DNA of 64,000 nucleotides, taken from NCBI GenBank assembly GCA_027924645.1, contig BSBN01000809.1, positions 42,314,001 to 42,378,000 on the forward strand, given 5' to 3'. The stretch's first letter is position 1. The number at the start of each line of letters is the position of its first letter. This stretch comes from Cunninghamia lanceolata (taxonomy: Eukaryota; Streptophyta; Pinopsida; Cupressales; Cupressaceae). Positions 42,820 through 54,287 of the stretch are shown piece after piece. Under the pieces are notes generated by a model that saw only the letters and a program-made list of their open reading frames with translations, had not been told where the DNA came from and made no database searches. The translations under genes were made by a program, and so were the position numbers.

Positions 42820-44796
42820 TGTAAAATACCCTACTTAATTTTTTTCCAAATATCTTTCAAAATAGTAGTCAAATCATCAATTGAAAACACATAGCAATAT
42901 CAATGAACCATAAGAAAGTGAATGCCGGAATCTTCAACACATGTCATTGACTTTCAATCAAAGCTTATTACAAATAGTTATTGGTTGTTCCTTATATCAG
43001 CTGGGACTGATTTATATCAGACTTCATTACAAATAGCAAATGAAAAACAATGTACTTCAAAACCCTAACCAAACAAGGCCAAGACTATATGGAATGATCA
43101 AAATGACAACATAACATTGTTATACCAATGTATGAGCCCAAATGAATGACTGATCTGACTTAGAATATTGTTGTTATGACTGTTGTAGGTAATCAAACTA
43201 ATCAGAAACAAGTATGAAGTCAAAATCATGTAAAAAGACACCTCCAATAACAAGCGATGGGCTCTAGGAATAGAGCGATTAGGCTATATGTGTCAATAGA
43301 TCCAAACCCTTGCAATCTTCAATTTGATGATGCTTTTTTATCTATATCAGACCTGTAACCTGATTTGCATGCCCAGATTTCACTAGAAGACCAAAAATGT
43401 GCCAAAGAATGCCTCCAAAAGCTAGCGATGGGTTCCCAAGGTCCACGATTTGATGTAATGAGGCTCCAAATGCAATAAACCTTCAATATCTTTAATGAAA
43501 TGATGTCTAAAAACCCTGAAATAAAGTTGTCCAGCTCGCTGTTATAAAATCAGACTTTCATATGATATCAAAATTCACACAAAATAGCTCTCCTAGTAAA
43601 TCAACTACCTTGGTAGTCTTCAATGATGAACAAGAGCTTCAAATACGATGCAATTATCCTTCAAACTGCTCAATGTAAACCTGCAATTCCATTACATGAT
43701 GAAATTTTTATGATATCATCTCACAATAAGATATGGGATCATCTCCATATCAAAATCAAGGGATCATCTCCTTGACAAAACACTGAGAAATACAATTTCT
43801 AGCCAAATACAAAGTATATGAAAACTTATCAAGGGATCAAAAGTTGCAAATTGATGACGAATGGTGCTATTTATCCTTCTCTTGAGCTAGGTGTCCCAAT
43901 TAGCTCCAATTTTGCAATTGTTTGAAGTCCACCAATGAAAACCATTCTCCTTGAACAATTTTAAATGCAATACAAACTCCAATCGCCATTATTTAAAAAA
44001 ACTATATTTCCTTCACATAGGCGTTGAACTTGTCTTGGAGAATAAAATACAATTTTTAAATAAATTACCTCTCCTTGAGTGGCGGCCAGCAAGAGATCAC
44101 TTAAAATATTATTTTCTTTCTCTTTGTACGGCGCCCATAGCAATAAAAAAAAAATATTTTATTAAATAAAATATTTCTCCTCCTTGACGTGGGCTCATGA
44201 TCCAAAGCAATGGCAATATTTTATTAATATTTGACAACTTCTAGGCGCTTGGGCGCATGATCCAATGAAGTCCATATTTTATTGTTATTTTGACATCCAA
44301 CTCCTAGACATTGAGCACATGATCCAATGTATCAATTTGAAATTACCTTTTCCTTTGAGCATTGGCACAAGACTATGAAAATCGCTTCTCCTTAGATGTT
44401 GGCACCAATTCCCATAACCAATCCTTCATATGAGCATTGGACTTATAGAAGAATAGATAATTTGAAAATGCAATTGAAGATTGACATTTTCCTTTGGCGT
44501 CCACTTGGCATCAATCACAATCAACCAATGAAATAATGAAAATACAATTTAAATATCAATGCATTTTCCATTTGACCACATCCACTATATTTTGGCTAAA
44601 TAAATAATATCACTTAGCAACACTTAGCCAAAAACCAATAAAAATATCTAGTTGAGCCAAAGTTATATATTTCCATCCTCTAACAATCAAGCTCAAACCA
44701 AGATCATTCCCTTACCAAATGTATTAGCCTATGGGAATGGTGAATAGGCTAATAATCAACTCCACATGTGATCACTCTAGAAATGGGGACGTGACA
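42820..44796 (-). mobile_element. 5' LTR of Gypsy-2
   Basis: The plus strand starts TGTAAAATACCC and a terminus-like AAATGGGGACGTGACA ends at 44796. The right 400 bp matches 28640-29036, the recombinant 3' LTR. 43960-44400 has repeated blocks where 'ctccttga' is followed by GGCGCC or GCGC words. No coding content is recognised. Confidence 0.7.
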
Positions 44797-45326
44797 AACA
44801 ATAAAATAATAATATTTTATTGTTTCTCCTTATCTCTCCTAGTGCCGATTTTCTTGGGCAAATAGTTACTTTTTTTATTATTAATTTTGCCTTCTCCTTC
44901 AACACCGATTTCTAGTTGGCAAAAATAATAATATATTCTTTTTTTTACTCCTTCCTTGGGCAGCGATTTTCATAATAAAAATAATATTTTATTATTTTAT
45001 TTTTTCCTCCTCCTTCGATGTCAATCCGTTAGGAACATAAAAATAATAATAAAATACAATTAAAGATTATATTTTATTTTCCTTTTCACCTTTTTTGCCT
45101 TGGCATTGAAAATGACAAGGTTTTGGCTTTATAAAAATATTATAAAATAATACTAGCCAAAATACCAATAAAGTGGAGTGTTGAGCCAACTTTCTAGCTT
45201 CCAATCCTTCAATGTCCAAGCTCAACTCAAATCATCTGCCCTTACCCCTAGAGTTAGCCTATGGGAATGGTGAATAGGCTAACCAACTCCTCCAAAGGTG
45301 ATCACTCCGGAAATGGGGACATGACA
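44797..45326. mobile_element. LTR right-end remnant of the same family
   Basis: It ends CTCCGGAAATGGGGACATGACA at 45326 and contains the same subterminal words as the neighbouring LTR ('atgggaatggtgaataggct'). A matching start was not found, so it may be the far end of an older LTR into which 42820-44796 inserted, or a duplication from unequal recombination. Confidence 0.55.
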
Positions 45327-45433
45327 TTTTCATCCTAAATTTGTAAAAATTAAAAAAAAAAAAAATCAGATTGGGACATTAGATCCCCCTCACACACATT
45401 ATTAATATTATGTTTTAGTACATAACACTCTAC

Positions 45434-47743
45434 CTGAGGAAACTGATATTTACGAAGAGCTGCAACATTTGCAATTCGGTTAACAGCATGACTGCCCATG
45501 TCAGATGAGAACTCCTGCAATAAAAAATGCAACTATAAATAATTAACAACAATAATATGCTTCTACTCTAGCAACTAAAATATTCAACTAGGTAACTACC
45601 AAATACCACAACTCAAGTAGGCCATGGGCTAGGACATAGACCTGTGGCTTATCTTTCAAATCAAAACTAACAAATCACCTGATCTCTAAAACTTGTAAGC
45701 CCTTCCTTCAAACTTAGCTGAAACCAATCACGGCATGTTACTCTGCTTCAGCACAAAACAGAACTAGAATTAGTACACCATGGAAAACAAACAGTAATGC
45801 CCTCACAGCTATTACATTTTTTCTGAACTGACATGCATAATCATTTATGAAATGCATAAATTGCCAGGAAAATTCAACCATAAGAGAAAAAATAAAGAAA
45901 TTTGATTAAGGTGAATGATAGACAAAAGCTGTGTAAGAAAGAAACCTAGGAGGTGAAAAAGTGTTAAGAACTAGACACTAAAAAATGAAAGCATTACATG
46001 AGAGTTAAACCTACAGCAGGTAAAACCTGAATATAATATACAAGTATGAATATAAATATCCGTGCAAGGGGAGGACTCTTCTATATAAGTGTATGTTGTG
46101 ATTAAAACAATTTTTCCTTAGATATGAGATCTACAACAGTTAATACTGAATATGAAGCATGTCCATCCAGGTTTCATACTCTTATCACAAAGAGATAACA
46201 AGGCATATAGATAAGGATTTAGTCATTGATGTTTAAATATTGATCAAGTTTGAATGGAATAGAATAGGAAACAAATGTATGAATCAATTAACCTGTTGCC
46301 TGTCCAGTTGTGGAAATACTGCCAAACACAAGAACCAAAGCGCAAAAACAAATTAAATATATCGAAATTAAATATTTCCAGAAAAACTAACTATAAAAGC
46401 AATGTCTAGTTGTACAAATTGTTTCCATGATAAGTGTATACCTCATGGCCAATAGAACCTAGGATTGCATCATAGTCTGCATCTGTTGCAGTTTCTGGAG
46501 ATGCCAAGATAAGCTTTGAATTGAATAACTGCATGTGAAAGGAATTGAGACATCAAATTTTTGCCTGTAAAATCTATTGGAGAGAAACCATCAAAAAAGA
46601 AAAGATATGACAATATCCAGAAACAAAAGTCAACAAAATCAACCAACAATGAAAAAGGATATCCTACATTAAGGCTTTTGTTCTCCATAGCTCCCCTGAT
46701 GGCACACAAACAAAATCAGAATGAGATAACAATATAACAAGGTACCATAGAATGAATTTACAAGAGAGAATCTGAACTTCCAAATCATAAGCCACATATT
46801 AGCTGCAAGTTATTCATAGGGACAATTATATTCAAAGTTTCAATTCCCATTCATGTCTAAATGTGATATGGGCCAGCATACAGCTAATCCAATCTAGTCC
46901 AAATGTTAATGTTAAAGAGTCTTAAATGATTATCTTTCTAAAACCAAATTTTGTCATTGGATTCCTACTGAAATTTTCTACGTCAAATACACTATAATAA
47001 ACTAATCTATGAAGAATTTGACCATATCTCACATAAAATCTGGCACTGCCACAATGTTATACAGATCAAGATCATACTCCAAACCAAAGACCTGTGAAAG
47101 AGGAAAAGCAACAGATAGGTCAAACTCTGGTAAAAAACCTTCAATACACTACTTTGAATTTAGTGCATTCAAAATCAAGTTGAATCAACTCACTTCTTCA
47201 TCCCACTTCATGGCTGCCTTAAGAGAGTACATGGCATGAGCTGTCTTGCACACATCTTGTGCAGGAGTCCAAATGCAAAGTGAAACCTGGCGACCTGATT
47301 GTGTAGTGAATATATTATCTGTACTAACCAACTGCCCTGCTACTAAAGCAAACAGATAGCAAGGCTTCTTGAAAGGGTCTTCCCAAACAGCATAGTGCCT
47401 TCCATCCTGTAAATGGATTTTAAAAAAATGTAATTATGCAGTATACTTGAACTAGCCATACAGTAAATGTGTACTTAAGAGACCATTCCTGATTTTATAT
47501 CGAAATTTGCATATCTCATGATCCCTCTGGTCTATAAGATTTCACTTAGACAATAGCACAAGGTATAATGCCTTCTTAAACTAACCATACAGTCAATGTG
47601 TATTTAATAGACCATTCCACAAGGAATTTGCATACCTCAAGATCCCCCTGGTCTATAAGATTTCCATTAGACAATAGCACAGGGTATAATTCCTTATCAG
47701 CTTCAATTCTAGTGGTGAACTTTGCCATGACATCTGGACGATC
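45434..47743 (-). CDS. PepN-type M1 aminopeptidase, eight upstream exons (catalytic core)
   Basis: Eight minus-strand exons with AG/GT borders: 47636-47743 ([20 protein letters not shown]...), 47194-47406 ([20 protein letters not shown]...), 47033-47091 ([19 protein letters not shown]), 46668-46695 (28 nt, GAMENKSLN), 46442-46528 (...ILGSIGHE), 46293-46318 (26 nt, YFHNWTGN), 45679-45742 ([15 protein letters not shown]...) and 45434-45514 ([14 protein letters not shown]...). Spliced phases agree throughout. HEYFH plus Glu 18 residues later are the zinc ligands and catalytic Glu of M1 peptidases; GAMEN binds the substrate N-terminus. The enzyme removes N-terminal residues from peptides. Compared with the usual PDFNMGAMEN, the Asn is missing (PDF-M-GAMEN). 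Upstream exons are not visible. Confidence 0.93.
47450..47580 (-). pseudogene. Degenerate duplicate of the end of the 47636-47743 exon
   Basis: The plus-strand block 'tctggtctataagatttc' through 'gcacaaggtataatgcctt' at about 47525-47572 is a diverged copy of the coding block at 47645-47690. Flanking intron sequence is duplicated too ('taaccatacagtcaatgtgt' versus 'tagccatacagtaaatgtgt'), so the event was a tandem duplication of about 130 bp covering exon end, donor and intron. The copy's donor position reads 'catatctcatg' instead of 'catacctcaag', losing the GT. Confidence 0.8.
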
Positions 47744-48443
47744 CTGCATCATACAGATCCAGGAGTTCATTTGGTTATTTGTTCCATCTTAAGCTAGCAA
47801 TATAGTACATATTTCATGATCATTGACTAAATATAATTTAAAAATATTACAATACCACCAAGAAGGGTACAGACTCACCAATATCCTCAAGGGTTAATCC
47901 ATCAAATGTGATGCTCAAACGAGGTGAAACTAAAATATTTTAGTGCACGTATAGTGATGACATAGCTTGTGTATGGTGATGATTGTAGATGAACATATGT
48001 ATTTTCTTGGCATTCTTGATGAGCTATGAAATCCAATAAAACTTGCCACTGTCTATGTTGATGGTCTAAATATCTATTCAAGATAAATGCACCACACATT
48101 ACCACCAAACATGAAAGCCTCACAGATGTGGGATAGATTTGTCGTCAATCTCTAGGATTACAAGGATGGCTCTTTATCTATTCTACTTAAGCCTAATTAT
48201 TGAGGGGAAAAGGGAAAGGGATGCAAGAAAATAAACAACATAAGAGGAAAAGGACTCATGCCAAATAGATGTTGCCTTATAATTAGAATAGAGCTTTTGC
48301 AACTCATGCTCTAATAGTCAACAAAAATTGCAGTAATATAACATGCATGTGTCAGACAAATTCATACACAATTAAGAGTCAAAATTTCAAGAATAACAGC
48401 CTATTAGATTAGTGTTTCTAATAGTATTGAACAACCACATACA
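47744..48443. other. Unassigned, upstream intron or repeat
   Basis: No further aminopeptidase exon was recognised. A 73-codon minus-strand frame at 47902-48123 has no identifiable domain and no splice context that fits the family. The segment may be an intron cut by the LTR fragment to its right. Confidence 0.4.
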
Positions 48444-49210
48444 ATGTAACATCATTAACTCTAGACACATGCACAGAGGTTCCCCTAATTGATTACAAAA
48501 GAAGTGAGTGTTTTACACACAAGGCTCAATAGCTCATCTATATAAAACATAATCTAAACTGAAGAAGGGCATGCGGGACACTATTTATAGCAGAAAACCC
48601 AATCCACAAAGAGATTGCCCCCCAAAAGTTTGAATTTTGAGATCGACATGAGGAAAGATCCAATTGCAAGTCTGGCACCCTCAATGCCCCTATTGGTAGC
48701 TTGAATACCTTGAAATGAGTGAAAGGTATCCAACTCAATGAATTTAACGTCTTCGCACTGCATAGGCCATCACTGAGTAGGTGAATTGTCAAGTCGTGGA
48801 TGGTGCAAAGAAAGAGGTAGTTTGGCATGAATGTTGCATGGTACTTGCACACTAAAATTTAAACTGGATGAGCTCAAAATCTTGCTCAAGGCATACCCAG
48901 CAAGTGAAACTACTTTGGGATGCTAAGAAAGGCTACAAACATCAAAATTGAGTTGTCGATGAGACGAATCCATCCTACCTCTGACGATCTCAAAACGACA
49001 CTGATCCTGACTTACTAAAAATAGCAAGTGTGAGCAATAAGCAACCAAAGCCAACTCTAAAAGTGTCAACTGGCTCCAAAGAACCCAAACCACATCTATA
49101 CCACTGAATAACCCATCCAAGGCCAAACCAACCATGGTTCCCTAACCAAATTGTCAGTCTACGGGAACCCACTGATGGACTAACTCTGACTAGAGAAAGG
49201 GGACATTACA
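48444..49210 (-). mobile_element. LTR or LTR fragment beside plus-strand pol
   Basis: The right terminus reads GAAAGGGGACATTACA, and on the minus strand the sequence proceeds TGTAATGTCCCCTTTC then 'ttagtccatcagtgg...gactgacaat', the same subterminal layout as the LTR at 56305. The left limit is uncertain; TGTAACATC at 48444 is a candidate terminus but gives no target duplication, and 767 bp is short for the family, so a deletion is likely. Confidence 0.55.
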
Positions 49211-49818
49211 CACATTCATTGATGACTTATATGTGGTAGGCATGGGTGATATAGATGTGCTCCTCAAGATACAGTAGTTACATTCCTTGGGTCGTTATGT
49301 ACAAGACTTCCAAAAGATGGAACTGGAATTCATGATCGGAGATAAGATGGTGTTGCATGCTATGGCTAATGGAGAACCCAGGATCGTGACGGCAAAAAAG
49401 ATGGAGGCAATGTTCAGGCATGATAGCGTTGCATGGGCGGCACAATGTTTTGTGTCTACCAAATTCCTCTCCGACAAAGGGCAACAATACCACATAGACA
49501 TTCAGAAGGTGCTAGAAGGACACAGTCAAGTATTTGAAGAGATACCACTGAGGAGACCGCCGGAACGAGGATTTGGGCATGTGATAGAATTGGAAGAAGG
49601 ATCTAGACCAATCATCACCACTCCTTATAGACATCCAAGGAGATAAGGAGATTCAAGGAGGAAATAGAAAGGACCATCAAGGAGTTACTAGACATGGGAC
49701 ACATCCGGCCTAGATCCAATTTGTTTGCGTCATCAGTGGTGCTAGTTATAAAGAAGGATGGCACAATGAGGATGTGCATCGACTACAGGGCACTCAGCAA
49801 GACGACTATAAAGAACAG
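49211..49818 (+). pseudogene. Gypsy-3 protease end and RT N-terminus
   Basis: Plus-strand codons: VVGMGDIDVLL (protease second half, with a stop soon after), then the open frame GRYVQDFQKMELEFMIGDKM, HIDIQKVLEGHSQVFEEIPL, RRPPERGFGHVIELEEGSRP. After a frameshift near 49645 come [15 protein letters not shown] and [14 protein letters not shown]. The N-terminal protease half with the DTG motif is missing, removed at the LTR junction at 49210. The RT is then split by a solo LTR at 49819. Confidence 0.85.
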
Positions 49819-52330
49819 TGTAAGATACCCAACTAGTTCTACTAAAATTTTTCTTTACTTAGATAAATTTACTTGCACTTAACTCATAAACTACTCAACA
49901 ACTTAATGATATATATCAAAGATAACGACTTGAATGAATCAATCTTGAAGCTGGGTACTTGTCTTATTGTTTGATTCAATCTTATTGCAAATGTCTTATT
50001 ACAGAGATAATGCTTTCAATAGCATGATTATACAAACTTATTCAAGTGGATTACAAAAGAGGCCTTGAAGCCTTGATGTTTACAATGACTTCCACAATGG
50101 AACAACTCTATTGAACTCAATGATGTCAACTGAATGTTAACACCTCACAATACAACAAGGGAGCATCACCTTGTCAGTTGAGGGAGCATCACCCCAACAC
50201 TTGAAACTCGCAAGCCTCAAGATTACAAGCACAAAGCTTTTCAAAGAGAAATTCGCCAAAAGATTAGATGTCAGATGAATGAGAGAGCTCCTCCTTTTAT
50301 AGGCCTTCCAAAGGCAATGAAGGCACATTTTCCAAGGAGCATATTGAGGAGAATATTCCTCTTGACAACTCATCTTGAGTTGGCAATCTTATCTAAAGGC
50401 CCTGACACGGATCCAAATGCCATTCCTTTGACCAATGAGAATTCAAGCAATGTAACTGCCTTAACTACCTTAACTCCTTCTAGAAACACTTAGGTGCAGT
50501 TCTAGTGTTCTCCTAACTTGGGCGCTAGATTTGAAGGTTCAGAAGTGGTTTTGGCACCTAAAGAAGGATTGAACATTTTCCCACAATCTTATGTAATAGA
50601 TGAAACTTCTGAGTGTGGATTGACCTCCTTGGAGAGAGCGCCCATATTTAGAGCATAAGAAAAAAACTTGTTTTTAGTCCTTAGGCGCATTTATGGGTAG
50701 AAAGGAATGTAGGTTGGCGCCTAAGGAAAGATGTGGTCTTTCCTTGCAAAAATCTTCATCTCAAATCATATTTGAGTCAAATCACCTTCTTCTCTCAAGC
50801 GCCTATCAGATGAAGTAGATTAAAACTCTTTTCTTACTTAGGCGCACTTTTGGGAGACAAGTCCCTTGGGCGCAACAAGGTAACTGAGGAAGGGAGAATT
50901 GACGCCTACCCTTGAATGACACATCCTGCATGCAAGTGCTCACTTTCAGAGGCATTGAGGTAAACCTAGAGCATCAATCCTACTAGTGCCTTGGCTTACT
51001 GAGAAGTTCGGAGATGATATCCCTGCTTAGGTGCATCTTCAAGGTCATTTGAACCCTGTCTTGGTGCCTTGATGTTCTTAGGCGGACTTGAAGTGTTGCA
51101 AAGTATCATCTAGGCGCCTAAGATCATATCATAAAGCAAAGATCATTCCATCAAACAACTTGATCTTTATTGAAGAGGAGACTCACTAGTTTCACTTGGA
51201 GGAGGAATGCAATCTTCTAGGCGCAATAGGAGCTTCCCAAAGGAAAGCGCAATTGGGATGTTGAAAATGATGAAGAATGCGCCTCAATCTCTTAACATCA
51301 TTCTTTGTCAATAATGATACTGCCAACTGAGTAGATGATCCTTCAACCTTTTTGATGCTCAAAATAGCCTTCCAAATGACTTCTTGACTAGGGCGCATTT
51401 CTAGGGTGCCAGAGACTTGATCTAACGCCTAGGTGCCCATCTTGGTCTGTGAAAGAATGAATTGGCGCTCAACTTGGAATGGTCATTTTCCTTGCAAGCG
51501 CTCACATTTGGAGTCTTTGAGGTGAGTTAAGTCATCATTCTCCCCTAGCGCCTTGACTGAGTGAAAAGATTGGAGGTGACTTCCTTAGTTAGGCGCATGC
51601 TTGAGTAAATGTTAACTAGGCGCCCTTTTATGGTTGATGGATCATGACTTAGCGCCTAGTCTTCAAGGTGTAAAACATCTTCACAAAAGTTCCTTACTTC
51701 TTGAAAACCCCTCCTTCAAGCTTGGGCGCAAGTTCAGGTTCCTGGAATCATGTATTGGCGCCTTGTTGCTCTGGGCGCTCATTTTGGATGATGCAATATG
51801 ATACTTGCGCCTAAAGTGAATAGGCCTTCTTCATTATTCCATTCACTTAGAAAACTTCATCTTGGAGACCTATCACTTTTCCTATCAAGGCGCCCTGTCT
51901 GAAATGCTCCAAAACAAGATGCTTCTATGCTAGGCGCCATTGGAGGTTGGAGGAGAGAGAAAGAGCGCCTAACTTATCTTGGGTAACTTTAGGACTTCAA
52001 ATTCCTTTATTAGGTGTGGACCATGTTTGAATGGTGTTGCTCTTAATATCTTGTACTTCCAAACGCTGATTGAAGACTCCACATCCTTGGGCGCTCATTT
52101 GGACAGTTTGATGAGAAATTGGCGCCTAGACTCCAAGAGTCAACTTCCTGATTACTGGGCTCCCAAACTTAGCCAAATTTCAAGTTTCTGACTTTGTTCC
52201 TGCAAAACAATAAGGTTAAGTTAGTCAAAAACCAATTTATTCCCTCATTATTTAGAATTAGCCTCCGGGAATGAGGAATAGGCTAATCCATTCTTCACTT
52301 GATGATCAAGCCAGAAACGGGGACATGACA
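49819..52330 (+). mobile_element. Solo LTR in RT, TSD AACAG, GGCGCC-rich
   Basis: It begins TGTAAGATACCC, ends AACGGGGACATGACA, and AACAG flanks both sides (49814-49818 and 52331-52335). Excision restores the RT codons KTTIKNRYPIP. At 2512 bp it is the longest solo LTR in the window that lacks an inner insertion. From about 50520 to 52130 it is studded with AGGCGC, GCGCCT and GGCGCC words roughly every 50-120 bases. The small ORFs inside have no recognisable content. Confidence 0.92.
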
Positions 52331-54287
52331 AACAGGTATCCAATTCCCTGGATAAACGAGATTTTGGATGAGTTACATGGAGTAGTGTATTTTTCAAAGA
52401 TTGATCTTCGCTTTGGCTATCACCAGATTAGGGTTTGGGAGGAAGACATCCATAAGACAGCTTTCATGTGCCACTACGGACACTACGAGTTCCTAGTTAT
52501 GCCCTTCAGACTCACCAATGCTCCAACTACCTTCCAATCTTGCATGAACCATATGTTCAATAAACAGTTACGAAAGTTTGTGCTTGTGTTCTTTGATGAC
52601 ATACTGATATATAGCAAGACATGGGAAGACCACCTTCGACACTTGGATGAGGTTTTGAGCATCATGGAGGCGCAATCATTATTTGCCAAGGCTTCCAAGT
52701 GCGAGTTCAGGATGATGGAGATTTTGTACTTGGGACATGTGATTGGAGCCAATGGGGTGAAGGTGAACCAAGAAAAGATCCAGGCAATCAGGGATTGGCC
52801 ACCACCAAAGAACATTACAGATTTGAAGGGATTCTTTGGACTCTATAGTTACTATAGGAAGTTTGTAAAAGGGTTCTCACAAATTGTGGCCCCGCTCACT
52901 AACCTCACAAGGAAAGGCACTTTCCAATGGACAGATGAGGCCCAAGCTACTTTCGATCATCTTAAGGAGGTAATGAGTACTTGTCCTATTCTAGCACTTC
53001 CCAATTTCTCTCAGCCATTTGTTTTGGAATGTGATGCGTCAGGCGAAGGGATTGGAGCGGTCCTCATGCAAAATAAGCACCCAATAGCCTACGAGAGCCG
53101 AAAGCCAAGGGACAATGAGAGGCTATACTCTACCTATGACAAAGAGATGTTGGCCATCATGCATGCCTTAACAAAGTTCAGACAATATCTGGTGAGTAAC
53201 AAGTTTACAGTGAAGACCGACCACAACAGTGTATGGCATTTCTTGGCACAAAAGGATCTAAACAAAAGGCAACAAAAGTGGGTGAGTAAGATCCAAGCAT
53301 TTGATTTTGACATTGAGTATATCAAAGAGAACAACAATGTGGTAGCAGATGCTCTATCCAGAAGACCTACACTACGTTCTATGACAGAGATTTCTAAAGA
53401 TTGGAAAGCCCACCTATTGGTTGAATACTCCAAGAATACCTTTGCTTGTGAATTAATGGATGTCAAGATACAAGATGACAGGTACAAGGTAATCAATGAT
53501 GTGATATACTACAAGGACAGGATCTTCTTAGTGCTAGAAATGAAGATGAAAGAAAAGATCTTGAAGGCAGTCCATGACAACCCTCTAACAGGACATCCAG
53601 GGTTCTTGAAGACATATAGGCAAGTATGAGAATGGTTTGCTTGGAAGGGGCTTAAGGATGATGTATTGCATCACGTTCGTGCTTGCATGACTTGTCAGCA
53701 GAATAAGATAGAGCATGTTTTCCCTATCGAGTTGCTACAGCCACTGCCTATTCCCGAACAAAGATGGGAAAGCATATCGATGGACTTCATCATAGGACTA
53801 CCCAAGGTTCAGGGAAGGGACTGCATCTTTGTGGTGGTAGATCGGTTGACTGAGTACGCGCACTTCTTCGCCATTTCATCAGAGTTCAAGGCACCTCAAG
53901 TAGCGAAGTTGTTTTTCAAAGAGGTGTTCCGACTGCATGGGCTTCCAAAAACTATTTCAGCAATCGCGATAGTAGATTTCTCAACATATTTTGGCAAGAG
54001 TTATTTCGGATGGTTGGGATTAAGTTAGCCACCAGCACCAGCTATCATCCTCAGACAAACGGGTAGACCGAGGCAGTAAACAAATGGGTGGAAGGATATC
54101 TACGCAACTATGTGGCGGGACAGCAGAAGGCTTGGACCAAGTGGTTGTATATGAGTGAACATTGTTATAACACCAACTACCATATGTCGATTGGTATGAC
54201 ACCACTCAGGGCCTTGTATGGATATGATGCTCTATCCTTTGTTGATTTGGTGTTAGGAGACAGCAAGGCTCCGCGGGCTAAGGAAAT
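52331..54287 (+). pseudogene. RT, RNase H and integrase of Gypsy-3 (longest pol fragment)
   Basis: A 452-codon open frame holds RT ([51 protein letters not shown] with the catalytic DD), the connection region (NGVKVNQEKIQAIRDWPPPK), RNase H (FVLECDASGEGIGAVLMQ, YDKEMLAIMHALTKFRQYL, KTDHNSVWHFL, NNVVADALSRRP) and the integrase start (GHPGFLKTYRQ). A TGA follows at about 53627. Integrase continues as HHVRACMTCQQNK, SMDFIIGLPKVQGRDC and FFKEVFRLHGLPK. A frameshift at about 53958 leads to SRFLNIFWQELFRMV and SYHPQTNG*TEAVNKWVEGY, with a stop near the catalytic Glu, then MTPLRALYGYDALSFVDLVL. Reverse transcription and RNA removal residues are mostly present; integrase is broken. Confidence 0.92.

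Larger units (their letters stand above)
22046..45433 (-). other. 23.4-kb transposon-filled intron of the aminopeptidase gene
   Basis: It lies between the exon ending KYQFPQ (45434) and the exon starting DAGPMAH (22045), which are adjacent codons in the protein family. The donor (CAG|gtagag) and acceptor (aaacag|GATG) are canonical. Inside are a hAT remnant, a MITE, two Gypsy skeletons, a non-autonomous element and several solo LTRs. Giant introns built from retrotransposons are well known in conifers, which is one reason for the taxonomic guess. Confidence 0.8.

Noticed and set aside
48436..49215. CACAT at 48436-48440 and 49211-49215 as a target duplication of the LTR fragment
   Set aside because: The left CACAT is not followed by a TG terminus and the implied LTR is too short; a five-base match alone is weak.
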